64,000 bases of DNA from Diplonema papillatum (GCA_030068145.1 JAPJBO010000434.1:62001-126000); one strand, 5' to 3'; counted from the stretch's first letter, positions 33,719 to 44,765 are shown. The notes: generated from the sequence alone by a model not told the origin. A program made the numbers and translations.

Positions 33719-34327
33719 GAGTGCGCCACTCAGGCTCCGACAGGCAGCGAGCTACGTCGGACAAGCATCTCGCCGGCTCTGGCGGAACGAGATCAGTCGA
33801 CAAGAAGCCCCAGTGAAATGGTCGAGTACATTTGTACTGAAAAGGCACGTTGCGGGAACAACACTGCACATGAAAAGGTTAAACGAAGCCAACGAAGAAG
33901 GGTGCTGGTGCACCAAGCGCGCTGCATCTCCGTTCCTTTCATTTTTGAAGGCTCGCAACGCACAAATGTTTGCCAACCATTGCAGGGGCAACCCCGCACG
34001 GCGCCGGCAGCACGTGGCGCTCGGGCACGTTCCACACCGCGTCCTGTGAGTTTCTGCAACCGGCGGCCTCCTCGGGTACTACCTACAAAGCAGGTGCCCA
34101 GTCAACAACTAAAAATGTGTACTGCTTTGCAGCTGTCTTTGAGTCTTCATGCGCTCGCTACCGCACACCGTTCGGCTGTTTTGTCCGAGCGGGCTGATTC
34201 TCTCGTCACAGCATTGGTTCCGGGAACTGTGTTGTAGCTGTGCTGCGTTCTTTTTAGTAGGCCCCATCGTGTGTCTGGAAGACTTACAACCGCACCCCGG
34301 ACTTCAGCAGCCATATACTAAGTCAAT

Positions 34328-34535
34328 GCGGGAGTGAAAAAATGCGGGAGTGGCCACTCCCGCATTGAGGGGGTCCCACTCCCGCATTGAGAGGGTCCCA
34401 CTCCCGCATTGAGGGAGTCCCACTCCCTCCCGCATTGAGGGGGTCCCACTCCCGCATTGAGAGGGTCCCACTCCCGCTGAGGGAGTCCCACTCCCGCATT
34501 GAGGGGGTCCCACTCCCGCATTGAGGGAGTGAGGC
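34328..34535 (+). repeat. 21-bp tandem repeat (CACTCCCGCATTGAGGGGGTC)
   Basis: Nine or ten units alternating GAGGGGGTC, GAGAGGGTC and GAGGGAGTC. The array opens with an inverted unit (ATGCGGGAGTGGCCACTCCCGCAT is a palindrome at 34341-34364). Confidence 0.95.
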
Positions 34536-35232
34536 CGACCGTACAAAACACCGCAAAACCACTCCCGCAATCCGGAGTGGGAGTCCAGGTGCGCAGAGCT
34601 GGAGTCTAGGGGTCTGTTGCTGCATGCCTCTGCTGTCTCTGGGCCTCGCTCAGGGTTGCCTCGAAGTTTTTACGGAGAGTGGCGAATCACTTGAACCACC
34701 ATCGTTGTATGGGACGCTGATGCTTCGGCGCCAAGTGCAAGCTAGGCCGTAGCAGCCAGAAAGAGTACTGAGATCTTCGGAACGATTCCGCGCCACAAAG
34801 CTAGGTTCGGCCCGCGGGAAAGGCCCGCTGGGAGAAACATGAAGCAAGCCTGCTGAACGAAATTGCGTGTAAAGCCGAGTTTGAGTGCGTGAGCCCCGCC
34901 AGAGAAAGGTCCATCACTGTTCAAGACTACGCCACTACGCCAACAACTAGGATGGCATTAATCCCTGGTCACATCTGCTTGCAAAAACAAACGAACAACT
35001 GCGGTGGGTGCTCCTGTGGTACGCACGTGGCCTTGACATGCGTCAAGTGCATTGTAGATCGACCATGGGCAGAGAGGGCTTCACGTGATGCATATCTGAG
35101 TGCTCCAGCAGTGAGACACCGACACAATAAGTTCCTCATCTTCTCCCACTGAAGCTGAGGGCCCCCCAAAAATGGGTCGAGCTCTGGTCAGCTTCTCGGA
35201 AAAGGCGGTTCCTGGTGACAAGTGTTCTGTGA

Positions 35233-35727
35233 CGTCGGTAATCTGCAAAGCACGACTTTGTCTTTCTCTGTCGTGTCTGTGACGATGCGTCAAGTTGGCC
35301 AGCTACTCGAGAGAGAACCTTAGGTCGTGCATATCCTGGTGACTAGGGTTCTGTGACGTCGGTAATCTGCAAAGCACGATTTGTCTACGCCGTTGGTAAT
35401 CTGCAAAGCACGATTTAGTCTACGCCGTCGGTAATCTGCAAAGCACGATTTAGTCTATGACGTCGGTAATCTGCAAAGCACGATTTAGTCTACGCCGTCG
35501 GTAATCTGCAAAGCACGATTTGTCTACGCCGTTGGTAATCTGTAAGCATGATTTAGTCTATGCCGTCGGTAATCTGCAAAGCACGATTTAGTCTATGACG
35601 TCGGTAATCTGCAAAGCACGATTTAGTCTACGCCGTCGGTAATCTGCAAAGCACGATTTGTCTACGCCGTTTGTAATCTGTAAGCACGATTTGGTCTATG
35701 CCGTCGGTAAACTGCAAAGCACGATTT
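35233..35727 (+). repeat. 35-bp tandem repeat
   Basis: About twelve units with core GTCGGTAATCTGCAAAGCAC then GATTTAGTCTACGCC. Two outlying units (35233, 35355) are spaced more widely; 35351-35727 is regular apart from two units shortened to TCTGTAAGCA. The array ends about 90 bp beyond the stop of the small membrane-protein gene. Confidence 0.95.
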
Positions 35728-35815
35728 TGACTTTGTCCGTCGCGTCTACGAAGGACAGGCGTGACAGCACGAGGGCCTCAGGTCGTGGGTATCCTGGAGA
35801 CCAGTTCATGTGTGC

Positions 35816-36232
35816 TCAATGGGACGGCAGAGCGAGCACGATCTCGTCTTCGTCCGAGGCCTCGGGCGGAGCCGAGAGGCTGTATTTACCCGATCTGTGG
35901 TCGGCCACTAGGGACGAGATCGAGATGAAGGCGTTCACGACGTACATCAGGCTGAACAGCGACAGCAGCAACCGGTAGAACAGTTTTTTGGCCTGCTTCT
36001 CCTGCGCCGTGAGAGTTTCCGACATCCACGAGTTGGCCACGGCCATCCCAACGAGCCGCCCAAACTCCCGGGGGGGCAAGGATCGCACTTCTCCCTGCGT
36101 TAGAACTGCGTGGTCGTCGATCTTCCTCCGCACCCGAGCGCGCTCCGCCTCCTGCCTCTCCGCAACCGGGTCGTTGATGACCTTGACCTTCGGCTTTCCC
36201 TGCGCTGCCAGCAAGCGGGCGCAGCGTCTCAT
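35816..36232 (-). CDS. Small single-pass membrane protein (138 aa), unidentified
   Basis: ATG at 36232, stop at 35816. Residues 1-80 are basic and amphipathic (KVKVINDPVAERQEAERARV), then one hydrophobic helix of about 26 residues (84-109, LFYRLLLSLFSLMYVVNAFI), then a short acidic tail (PPEASDEDE). No signal peptide; likely a tail-proximal membrane anchor, with the basic N-terminus probably cytosolic or matrix-facing. GC-rich codons, like the other minus-strand genes. No family recognised. The 35-bp tandem repeat follows its 3' end and palindromes precede its 5' end. Confidence 0.55.
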   Translation of the reverse strand: MRRCARLLAAQGKPKVKVINDPVAERQEAERARVRRKIDDHAVLTQGEVRSLPPREFGRLVGMAVANSWMSETLTAQEKQAKKLFYRLLLSLFSLMYVVNAFISISSLVADHRSGKYSLSAPPEASDEDEIVLALPSH

Positions 36233-36384
36233 GATGGCAAGGCTTTTTCTCCTGCCCCGCCCTCCTCCTCCCGCTCCCCTTGAGAAGGCCCTATCGAGGT
36301 TGGAACAGAGGTTCTTCTCGTGATGATAACATCGCGTGTACTGCGTAAGTGAATGCCCTCACGAATCGTGTGCCATAGAGAGAA

Positions 36385-36715
36385 AGGAGAGAGAGGAGAA
36401 CACATCAAAACAAGTCAAAGGGTGTGGGTGGGGAGAGGCCCTGGGACTGCTAAGGCGTGACTAACCACACCCTTTGACTTGTTTTGATGGATTCTCTCTC
36501 TTCTCTCGGGAAAGGTCAGCGCGGTAGCGGTGACCACGAGAACACATACAGGTGGGTGGGGAGAGGCCCTGGGACTGCTAAGGCGTGACTAACCCCGTCC
36601 CTCCCTGTCCCTCCCAGGGAGCCAGCCTGGCCCACCTGTCGGTGGGGACCCACCTGACGGTGGAGGCCCACACCTGTACGTGTTCTCGTGGTCACCGCTA
36701 CCGCGCTGACCTTTC

Positions 36716-36750
<35 letters not shown>

Positions 36751-36752
36751 GG
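36385..36752. repeat. Nested palindromes with (GA)n
   Basis: Outer pair: 36497-36551 and its complement 36665-36740 (GGAAAGGTCAGCGCGGTAGC, CTCGTGGTCACCGC), about 50 bp each. Upstream pair: 36400-36426 and 36464-36488 (CATCAAAACAAGTCAAAGGG and complement). The sequence TGGGGAGAGGCCCTGGGACT and following CTAAGGCGTGACTAACC occurs twice as a direct repeat (36430, 36554), once in each loop. A (GA)15 run ends the block. Confidence 0.85.
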
Positions 36753-37207
36753 GGGGGAGTGTGTGAGTGTGTGATCAAGAACGAGGAGGGTTGCCGTCTC
36801 GCTGTGATGCGGGTCCTCATCTTCTTGTCTACTCGCGCGGTCAAAGGGCGGCGGCCAGTGTCTTGATGGCGGCCAGCGTCTTGATGGAAAACTTCAGCTT
36901 CCACTGCACGAAAGGCACGTCCTGCGGATACTCAGGCATGGCATCATTGCAGGATGTTGTGGGAATCGCGAGTTCTGCCCACCACAGATCGCGAACGCAG
37001 AAAAAGGCCGATGCCAAGGTTGGGGTCAACCAAAAACAAGCGCGCGAGACTTTCGTAGACAGGCGCTATCAACCGCCGCGCGCTCAGTATACGTCGGTCC
37101 ACCTCTATCTCTCGGAACTGCATCAAATTGCCTGTTGCTGAATTGATCGGTCTGTAAGTACGTGCGCTCGGCTAGGCCCGGCACGTGGTGAGACTGGAGG
37201 CAGCAGT

Positions 37208-37325
37208 TAAAGTTCGGGGAACAGTAAAGTTCGGGCGAAGCTAAGTTCGGGCAATGCTAAGTTCTGGTGAAGCTAAGTTCGAGTGATGCTAAGTTCGGGC
37301 GTTGCTAAGTTCTGGTGCTAAGCGC
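37208..37325 (+). repeat. 15-bp tandem repeat (AGTTCGGGCGAAGCTA)
   Basis: About seven irregular units of GCTAAGTTCGGG plus 3-4 variable bases. Related words (AAAGTCCGGGTGAAGCCAAGG) continue at 37379-37400. Confidence 0.85.
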
Positions 37326-37639
37326 TGGTACTAAAAAAAGGTCAGCCACGAAGCGAAGTTCGGCCAGGCCCAGGGTGGTAAAGTCCGGGTGAAGCCAAGG
37401 TCGGTGCTCGTACCCGGGTCCGACCCACCGAGCACGGGTAAAGTCTGGCGCTCGTACCCGGGGGGGCCCCCCCGCCGCCCCCTGGGGCAGCCTTTCCCAT
37501 CCGTCCCGCCGGCCCTCTCCCGGAGCCGACGGGATGACCCAAATACCGCGAGATACTGACAAGTTCCGCAAAAAACGCAAATTTCGGGCACACTAGACCC
37601 CAAAACGCAACAAACCTCGAAAACAATCCCCGACCGGAC

Positions 37640-37712
37640 AATGTCACCGGCGGGGTTCGAACCCGGGCCACCATGCCCGAAGGCCTTCGCCCAACCACTC
37701 TGCCACCCGTAC
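37640..37712 (-). other. tRNA-like Pol III promoter, probable SINE head or tRNA pseudogene
   Basis: On the minus strand TGGCAGAGTGG (37695-37705) matches the tRNA A-box and GGTTCGAACCC (37653-37664) the B-box, about 30 bp apart. The T-arm pairs at four of five positions and positions 1 and 2 can pair with 72 and 71, but most of the acceptor stem and the D-stem do not pair and the anticodon arm is a plain palindrome (GAAGGCCTTC). So it is unlikely to be a working tRNA gene. A tRNA-derived SINE head is the likelier reading. Confidence 0.6.
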
Positions 37713-38459
37713 GCATATCGGCAGGGGAGGAAAAAGCTAGCTCCGCGCAGTCCAAAAACTATACACTTTTTTTCACGCATTAAAGCCGGGTTGGCTCGAA
37801 TAGAGGCTATTCACATTGCATGTTCATAGGACCTCCAGTCTCGAATAATCGGTCTACCACGGTTTATTAGGAGGAAATGGACGGGCTTACAGTACTGAGT
37901 CGGTGTATATCGCATCCCGTTTGTTCTGTGGTCGATCGTCTCTGCGAGCGCCAGGGTGCGGAGCCCCGAGGTATTGGCTTCAGAACCACATAACCCGGCT
38001 ACCGCCGAACTTTCTAATCCACACATACTGCAGCATGACAGCTCTGCTTTGCAGCAATCACCTGCATTGCACACGCGGGCTTCAAACAACACCAGAAAGC
38101 TAAAAAAGAAACGTGTAGTGTTTAGAGGGAAAGTTCGCTTGAAACTCGCTTTTTGTTGTAGAAAAAAAGGTAGCATCATGAAAAAAGAGGTGGATGCTCT
38201 TTTTTCGGTCCACCAGGTTAGGCGGGAAAAAGAAGGGGAACGTGCATACTCCCTAACCAAGGCAGCGAGAGTCCCAAAGAGGCATCCGGGAACAAGGTAC
38301 AAGAAGTGGCCAAAACGTCACTAGAGCATCTTCGGTGCATCTGATCCTAGTTGAATGGTGAATAAGTAAGTAACACCAGCTTCTAAGACGGGCCTCCACC
38401 GTGTAAGTTTGGTGCAATTAGTTAATTCAGCTTATATAATATATTATAGAAGTGGGACT

Positions 38460-39110
38460 AATGCCTGGCACTCAACCCAGGTCTACCTGTGTTTCGTGTG
38501 GGCTAAAAGTACACTTCCTCCTTTTTCTTGAGATGCTCTTCGAGTATTTCTAGCGTTATTGGTGAACCAGAAGGTCGGTCTTTTATAGCGTTATTTGTGG
38601 ATTAGAAGGTCGGTATTTTATAGTCTCCGGTTGACCGTAGAGGCTTGAGTCAAGTATTTCCTACAAAGCAGGTACTTTGTGTGCGTGTGTAGTCCTTGGT
38701 TGAAAAGAATAGCATACACTGCCAATCGTCTCTAAGTTAATAATGACAAACTCACAAACCGTAAAAAAGAAGAAGCCTGAGGCATTCGTTCTTTTCTAGG
38801 TCCCCTGCGTCCCAACTTTCTCTCGCAGGGAACTCGCGACCGAGGTCCCCACAACAAGGAAAGCCTGTAGGGCTCTTTAACCACGCAAGACATGAAGTGA
38901 AAAACAAAAAGATCAGGCGCTTCGTGTTGCATGAGTGCCGGTTGATCGACTTCCGCTTCTGTTGGTACCATAGTTTCTTTATACAGGCGAAGACATCTGA
39001 TTCTCAACACTAACTCCAATGCACGTACCCGTCTTTCTAGACGTGTTTCTTGTAGTAAGCGGTCGGTTTTTTGAACTCTCCGTTTTGACTTGTGAGGCGG
39101 GGGGGGGTGG
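38460..39110 (+). repeat. Repeat A, C, D and P pieces
   Basis: A fragments (38470-38530, 38650-38680), two C-like segments (GATTAGAAGGTCGG, 38560 and 38597), a D start (38905-38960) and a P segment (39043-39105, GTAGTAAGCGGTCGGTTTTTTG) shared with 56272-56320. Confidence 0.6.
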
Positions 39111-39439
39111 CAAGGGGGGGGTTTCCTTTTGTGCTGTTAGAGCAGGGCCTGGGCAGTGTGCTTTCATTCCTTTCATACTTTGTGTCGCTTTTACTTTACT
39201 GTTTACTGTCACATGTGGTTGCGCATCCGTGTAACTTCGTTTTTAGTATATGTGACCGACACCAGGTCCACTTTTTTTTATTTTATTTTTGAAGATTCCG
39301 ATTCCTTTTCGGATTATGAACTAGCCAGTGTAACTTCCAAGAACAGATGCAACCGACAAGGGTTGCACCACGACGAAAGCGCGGAAAAAGTGACCGAAAA
39401 GCTGGCATAGTGTGGTACTCATTTGCATGCAAATGACTC

Positions 39440-39965
39440 CCCACTAACGCAACAAGACGACGAAACTCCGTGCTTTTGTGTGTCTTTGTTTGTACGTGCC
39501 GGTTGATCAGTTCCTAACCTGGTGAACCACCAAACACGCTGCCTACGTCTTTTCAGCTTCAATACACTGTAAGGCAACAGCAATCTGGGGGGGGATTTAG
39601 GGAATTATCAATTTCATCTGCTGGCTATTAGAAGAATTGCTCTAGAATTAGTATGGCGCTTTCTTTTGTTTGTGCGCACTAGCGGAGCTCACCTGCTTTG
39701 GTAGGTTTCATGTAGTTGGCAGCATTCTAGTACCAGCAATGCTGCGTTGAACGCTTACGCCCGCCGCTAAACCCGATTTACCTGTGTTGCGTGTGGGCTA
39801 CAGCACATTTCACCTCCTTTGAGATTTGGAATATTGTTGCGATAGTGGGGAGTCACCGGCATGCCGATGAGCACCAACAATGCTCCTCCTTTGAGAATTC
39901 GCAACTGGCAGTCTCCTGAAGTATTTCCAACAGAGCAGGTGCCTATACACCCAACAAACACACGT
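39440..39965 (+). repeat. Repeat D then repeat A
   Basis: D at 39470-39585, then 39655-39690 shares TTTGTTTGTGCGCACT with repeat N, then an A copy 39750-39950 in which a 60-bp segment (GAGATTTGGAATATTGTTGC to CTCCTCC) duplicates the CACCTCCTTTGAGA portion. Confidence 0.65.
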
Positions 39966-40739
39966 ATTCTCGGGTTGCGTGGCCCGCCACACTTCATTTT
40001 CTTCCCATGAATGACCGGTGAGCCCTAAAGAAATCCACTGACCGCGTGCGGGTCGTGTTAAGTGTTGAGCAGTGCAAGCACGCATGCCATTCGTTCGTTG
40101 TTTGTGTTCTATCGTTATTTGTGTTCTTTTCGTTTTCTTCTTGATTTCGACGAGAACAGTCGCGAACCCGGGGGGGTGGTTTGTTCCTTCTGGATAGCTC
40201 TCGCACGGCGGGTGCTTCCTACAGACCACCTTTGCCGTTAGGTTTTACCGGTAGGTAGGTTTCAGTAAAAATGCAAGCACATGGCCCTACCCGCACGGCT
40301 CCGGGTCCGAGCTTCACCCCCCGCCGAACGGTACGGTAAATCAAACTGCTTGCATGGAGGGTCCGGGGGGCAGCCCCCCCGGGGCACGGAACGGTTGAGT
40401 TTAGAATTGATGTTAAACACGGTTTCTGTCGGGGTATTCGCTAGAGACCTCACGGATCGATCCGTGTCAGATTCGGTCAGGATTCAAAGGATTTCCCGGT
40501 GCACACAAAAGCACTGACAACGCAGGTCAATAGTACGCAGGTTGCTAGGACGCTGCCGTTGCGAGTCGAGAGGAACCGTGTTGCTCAGGCCGGCTTTCGT
40601 GCGACCCGAACCTTTACGCTCAGCAGGGAAGGCGGGCCGCGGCGGTCATTTTCATGTCAACACGGTGTAAAAGTTACTTCAGCACCGGGTGCGAGAGTTA
40701 ACTGTGCGGTCTAAGGGTCGGATCTTGGGTACACCTGCA

Positions 40740-40885
40740 ACTCCGGTGTGCCACACACACAAATCCAGTGTGAAATCCGGTGCGACACCCCGCAAATCAA
40801 GTGTGAATCCAGTGCCACCCGCAAGTCCTGTGAATCCAGTGGCACACCCGCAAATCCTGTGTGAAATCCGGTGGCGCTCTTCCGA
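40740..40885 (+). repeat. Irregular tandem repeat of about 22 bp
   Basis: Five to six units built on CAAATCCTGTGTGAAATCCGG and GTGGCACACCCG, variable in length; it resembles the inner arms of element K. Confidence 0.6.
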
Positions 40886-40929
40886 CGGCGGTTGTCGCCA
40901 GGTAGGACGTAGCCCATCGCCGTGTTTTC

Positions 40930-41424
40930 TTTTTTTTTTTTCCCGCGTTCAACAGGGGCTTATATATAAAAACTCCTCCCACGTAACTGTCCATAAATTG
41001 CTCGGATTTACTAAACATCCCAGTTGCGGCACAACTGCACGTTTATGTACCCGACAGGGTGTACCTCTTTTGTGTTTGTCACTACTGTCCACCACAGAGA
41101 CTGTCCTTCGGGAAGCAAAAGAGCCATGCGAAGAATGTTGAAGTATGGCTAAAGATAAAGTGGTGTCACCTGAGGGGGTAATCTCGGCGGACAGCCACGG
41201 TCTTCGCTTTCTTGTCAACATGTCATGAAACAGCCAGAAATACCAGCGCCGCAGGCGCGGAAATTTTTTCAAGCTATTGGGCCAGTCGCAGGTTCCAAAA
41301 TTGAGGCTGTACGTTGCTTATCCAAAGGTGCAGTAACCGGTGCTGTGTACTGCTAGTGTGACTGCTGTACTGTATCACTACTACTGGGCCCCTCAGCCGG
41401 GGCATTCTGTGCTTTTTTTTTTTT
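40930..41424 (+). repeat. Repeat G, copy 1
   Basis: A unit of about 500 bp that opens with a T run, CTTATATATAAA and CTCCCACGTAACTGTCCATAA, carries GTGTCACCTGAGGGGGTAAT, and ends in GGGGCATTCTGTGC plus a T run. The second copy is 41596-42128; the copies differ by an indel block in the middle (this one has the AGTATGGCTAAAG..GTGTCACC segment that copy 2 lacks). Partial copies at 43760-43815 and 44210-44250. TATATATAA could be a core promoter. Confidence 0.85.
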
Positions 41425-41595
41425 TAGCCACATGCAATGTGTGAGGAAACTGAACCGCTCAAGTAGGACCTTCTGATCATGATCATTTGCCAAATTTGCC
41501 ACCTGAAACCACGTCCAGGATTTGGGCTCAGGGTAGTGCGGTCAACGAAAACTCTAGTTTCCCTTTCTACTTTCTCCTACTCTCGCGGTGTACGG

Positions 41596-42128
41596 TTTTT
41601 TTCGTTGCTCGGACCAGGGCCTTATATATAAAGATTCCTCCCACGTAACTGTCCATAAGTTGCTCGGAGTTACTAAAAATCCCAGTTGAGGCACAACTGC
41701 ACGTTTATGTATCTGACAGGGTGCACCTCTTTGGTTGTCACTACTGTCCATCACAGAGACTGTCCTTCGGAAGCAAAAGAGCCATGCGAAGAGGGCGAGT
41801 TTGGGGTACTGTAGCAGTGTGCCGGGATCATTCAAGAACACTTGGCAGTAATCTGCAACAGCAGGGCGGACAGCCGCGGTCTTCGCTTTCTTGGCAACAC
41901 GTCATGAAACAATATACAAGCCAGAAATACCAGCGCCGCAGGCGCGGAAATTTTTTTCAAGCTATTGGGCCAGTCGCAGGTTCCAAAATTGAGGCTGTAC
42001 GTTGCTTCAACGATGATCCAAAGGTGCAGTAACCGGTGCTGTGTACTGCTAGTGTGACTGCTGTACTGTAGCATTACTACTGGGCCCCTCAGCCAGGGCA
42101 TTCTGTGCTTTTTTTTTTTTTTTTTTCC
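41596..42128 (+). repeat. Repeat G, copy 2
   Basis: As copy 1 but begins CGTTGCTCGGACCAGGGCC before the TATATATAA and has a different central block (GGGCGAGTTTGGGGTACTG to AATCTGCAACAGC). Ends with a 20-base T run. Confidence 0.85.
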
Positions 42129-42206
42129 CGACGACAACTCGTGTCAGACTAGCCTACCCGAAGGCAGTTGATTTCTTTAGGCAAGGTTTCTCTGCCGGCG
42201 GAAGTT

Positions 42207-42218
42207 GTTTGGGTTAGC

Positions 42219-42259
<41 letters not shown>

Positions 42260-42262
42260 CCG
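42207..42262 (+). repeat. Long T run
   Basis: About 40 consecutive T's from roughly 42220 to 42259; could be the A tail of a minus-strand retroposed sequence. Confidence 0.9.
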
Positions 42263-42372
42263 CTTCCGTTGATATTGTTAGTCATTCACTCTCCCTTTTC
42301 CCTACCGCTCCGATCCCCTCTCTTTCCACTTCTTCCTCTTCCGTTGCCCCCCACACAAGACGCAGTGCTGAT

Positions 42373-43101
42373 TTACTCGAGATATCTCAAAACTAGCGAG
42401 GACCACCGTGCCGCTAACGGGTCGTCGCACAGGACCTTCACGCGTTTCGCCACGTGCCGGATCGTGTCTCTTCGTTTCTTTGCAAAGTCCGCGAGCAGTC
42501 CCTTCAGTTGTGGCGGGTCGGTGGGGTATGCGTGACGGATGTCGGACACTTCGTTGTGCGTCGCATCATCTGCGAGCAGGACGTGTTGCGCGTTGGCCAG
42601 CGCCGCGCACCGCTTGCAGGCGATCCGGGTGGCTCGCGGCATCACCGCTCGCCGGATAATCGCTTGCAAGAGGTCCACGGCGCCGGGCAGTGCTTCGAGG
42701 GAGCGGAGCGTACTCCCCTTCGTTGTCTCCGCCGACGCAAGTTCCCGTATGCTCCGCATCGCCGTCTTTGTCCGGCTGAACTGCCACACGCGCTTCACGT
42801 ACCGAATGGGGCTCTCCAGCTGCGGGAAGTCCTCTGCGGCGTAACAGCAAACAGCTCTTACCCCGTTCTTCCGATACAGGAGCTCAACGTTCAGAACCGG
42901 AAGTCTCTCCTGGAGGGCCCGCGTCGCCGCCTCATCTGCGCCGTTGATGTCGGTGTTGTCGGCGTGTCCCTTACCCCATCGGAGGCACTGCTCATACTCG
43001 CCGACCACGCCTGCCACGGGGTCACCGGGCTCCTTTCGGCGGATTCGCAGGATGGCCGCTTCGCTGTCGCTGTACCACGAAACCCTCTCGGGGGCGACGT
43101 T
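42373..43101 (-). pseudogene. 5'-incomplete coding region, unidentified (about 240 codons)
   Basis: The minus frame is open from a run of A's at 43099-43116 (sense strand) to TAA at 42373 with no ATG at its beginning. GC-rich codons and a protein-like composition (ELLYRKNGVRAVCCYAAEDF, IRYVKRVWQFSRTKTAMRSI, DPPQLKGLLADFAKKRRDTI) match the other genes. A Cys pair (CKRCAALANAQH) is the only motif-like feature; no family recognised. The upstream edge is abrupt: the A run and a TCATATATAA/TTGCTCGG segment of repeat G follow, so either an insertion cut off the 5' part or an intron boundary lies there. Confidence 0.45.
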
Positions 43102-43195
43102 TTTTTTTTTTTTTTTCGTTGCTCGGACTTGGTCCGAGCACCAGACTCATATATAAGCCACTGGTCGCACATAAAGGGGGGGGGGGGGGGGGGGC
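43099..43195 (+). repeat. Repeat G start at the cut edge of the coding region
   Basis: T run, CGTTGCTCGGACTTGGTCCGAG (a small palindrome), CATATATAAGCCACTGG and a run of about 18 G's. Matches the opening of repeat G copy 2. Confidence 0.7.
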
Positions 43196-43560
43196 GAATA
43201 GTTGTACTTATTCGACAGACACCTGTGTGCCAAAAATAATTTTTTTGTTTGACCCCCCCAATTATTTGCCCGACAGAGACAACAGTATGGAGCGGGATCA
43301 GCTTGATGCACCGGCAAGCTGTTGTCGTAAACCCCTTCTGATGAGCAGACCTCCCAAAAATCAGCCGGAGCCGGTCAGTTTTTCAAGAATATTTTTTTTC
43401 CGGCTGAAACCAGCCGCTTATTTCCTTAGCGCGAACACTGACCGCTTATGCCCCGCCCCTAAACGCGGGTTCTTTGCCCAGAAGAAGTTTTCCCCGTATG
43501 CGGCCTCAGAAAATACGGGTCAGCCCCCTCCCTCCTTTTGGCATCGTCTCTGGAGTGAAA

Positions 43561-43661
43561 GCTGGAGTTGAAAAAGCGGGTGTCACACCCGCGCTTTTCG
43601 AGCGCGGATTTACACGCGTATTGGTTGCAGCACACAGCTTCTGAGGCTGGACCTCACCGTG
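43561..43661. mobile_element. Palindromic element K, copy 6
   Basis: Short copy with AGCGGGTGTCACACCCGC inner hairpin and GAGGCTGGACCTCACCGTG right arm. It directly follows CTTTTGGCATCG (43541), a terminus of the long-inverted-repeat transposon seen at 48352. Confidence 0.75.
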
Positions 43662-44765
43662 CAACAGAACAGCGAAGAGCCGCGAATGGAATACCACACC
43701 TTCGGCGTGCAGCTCAAAGGCAGGGCTTTTTGTATACGAGAGCTTCATCTTTTACTGTCGGAGTATGGTCAAAAGTAAAACAGTGGTGTCACCTGAAGGG
43801 GGTAATCTCAGGGCCGCCACGTGATAAAGCCTTTGAGCGGCGGCTGCCGGCTTTTCTCGTGACACCTTTTACTAGCAGTTGTGTGAACAAACTACTGAGT
43901 GGCCCTCCCCCCTCCGGAAATCCGCGAGACAACGCCGCCACCACCACAACCTGCACAGGGAAGAAATGCTCGGTGCCGTAAGCACGGAACCTAAGTATCA
44001 GTCAACACTTGAGTCTGGTTTCTCAGGCGGCTGTATTTCGTCACAGCCGGGACTACCCGTGTTTCGAGCACAGGCAAATCTATCTTGGGGAGAAAGCTAC
44101 GACCGTGTCAGTGACTGGGGGAATTTTAGTACGATGTTTAGGCAGAACACTGCCTCTCAAACATGTTTCATGCTGGCGTCAAGTCTTCGAATGAACTGAG
44201 TGAAGAAAGTTGTAGTATGGTTAAAGATATACAGTGGTGTCACCTGAGGCAAAGAAGGGGCGACACGACTCGTAATGAAGCCATAAAGGGACGAAACCTC
44301 TGTTTTGTTCTTTTCTTCACCGCGGAGCTGTTCGTACCTCGTTCTTCGTCTCGGGTTCCGCTCATGAACGCGGGGGAGTTGTTGTAATTGGATCTGAATC
44401 TTGGAGCGGAGGGAGTACAGCGGATCCTTTGAGCCCATTGCTTGCGCTGCCAGCGGACCCTGTCTGTTTCCCCTGGGATAAGCTGTCCGAAACATTCTTT
44501 TTGTGGTCAATGCATTCATCCCCAATCCAAATTTAGTTCTGCCTCTCGGCAGATCAGGTGATGAATTTTTTTTAACCCACGCAGGAGTGGCTCCCTGTAT
44601 CTCTGGTGTTTGTCTCTCTTCTCACGAAGAACAATTGTCTTCTGGAAATGCTCCCGTCAGTACAACAGCACCACCAATGGCGAGTGGTGGGAGAAGCGGA
44701 TAAGTACGTACGAACCAACAGCGACGGTAGGCGTGGCTTTGCCAAAATTCCATCCAGCGAGAGCG

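Noticed and set aside
34304..34625. Overlapping MREWDPLNAG-type frames
   Set aside because: Open in all frames because the 21-bp satellite has a period divisible by three; not genes.
35233..35727. CRISPR-like regular array
   Set aside because: Units are contiguous with no unique spacers, and the DNA is eukaryotic; it is a simple satellite.
39595..39655. Possible additional rRNA fragment (minus strand TAATTCTAGAGC)
   Set aside because: Only about 14 bases resemble SSU; neighbouring conserved words are absent.
42454..43239. 261-codon plus-strand frame
   Set aside because: Antisense to the minus coding region, which has better composition; it also runs through a G run and repeat G.
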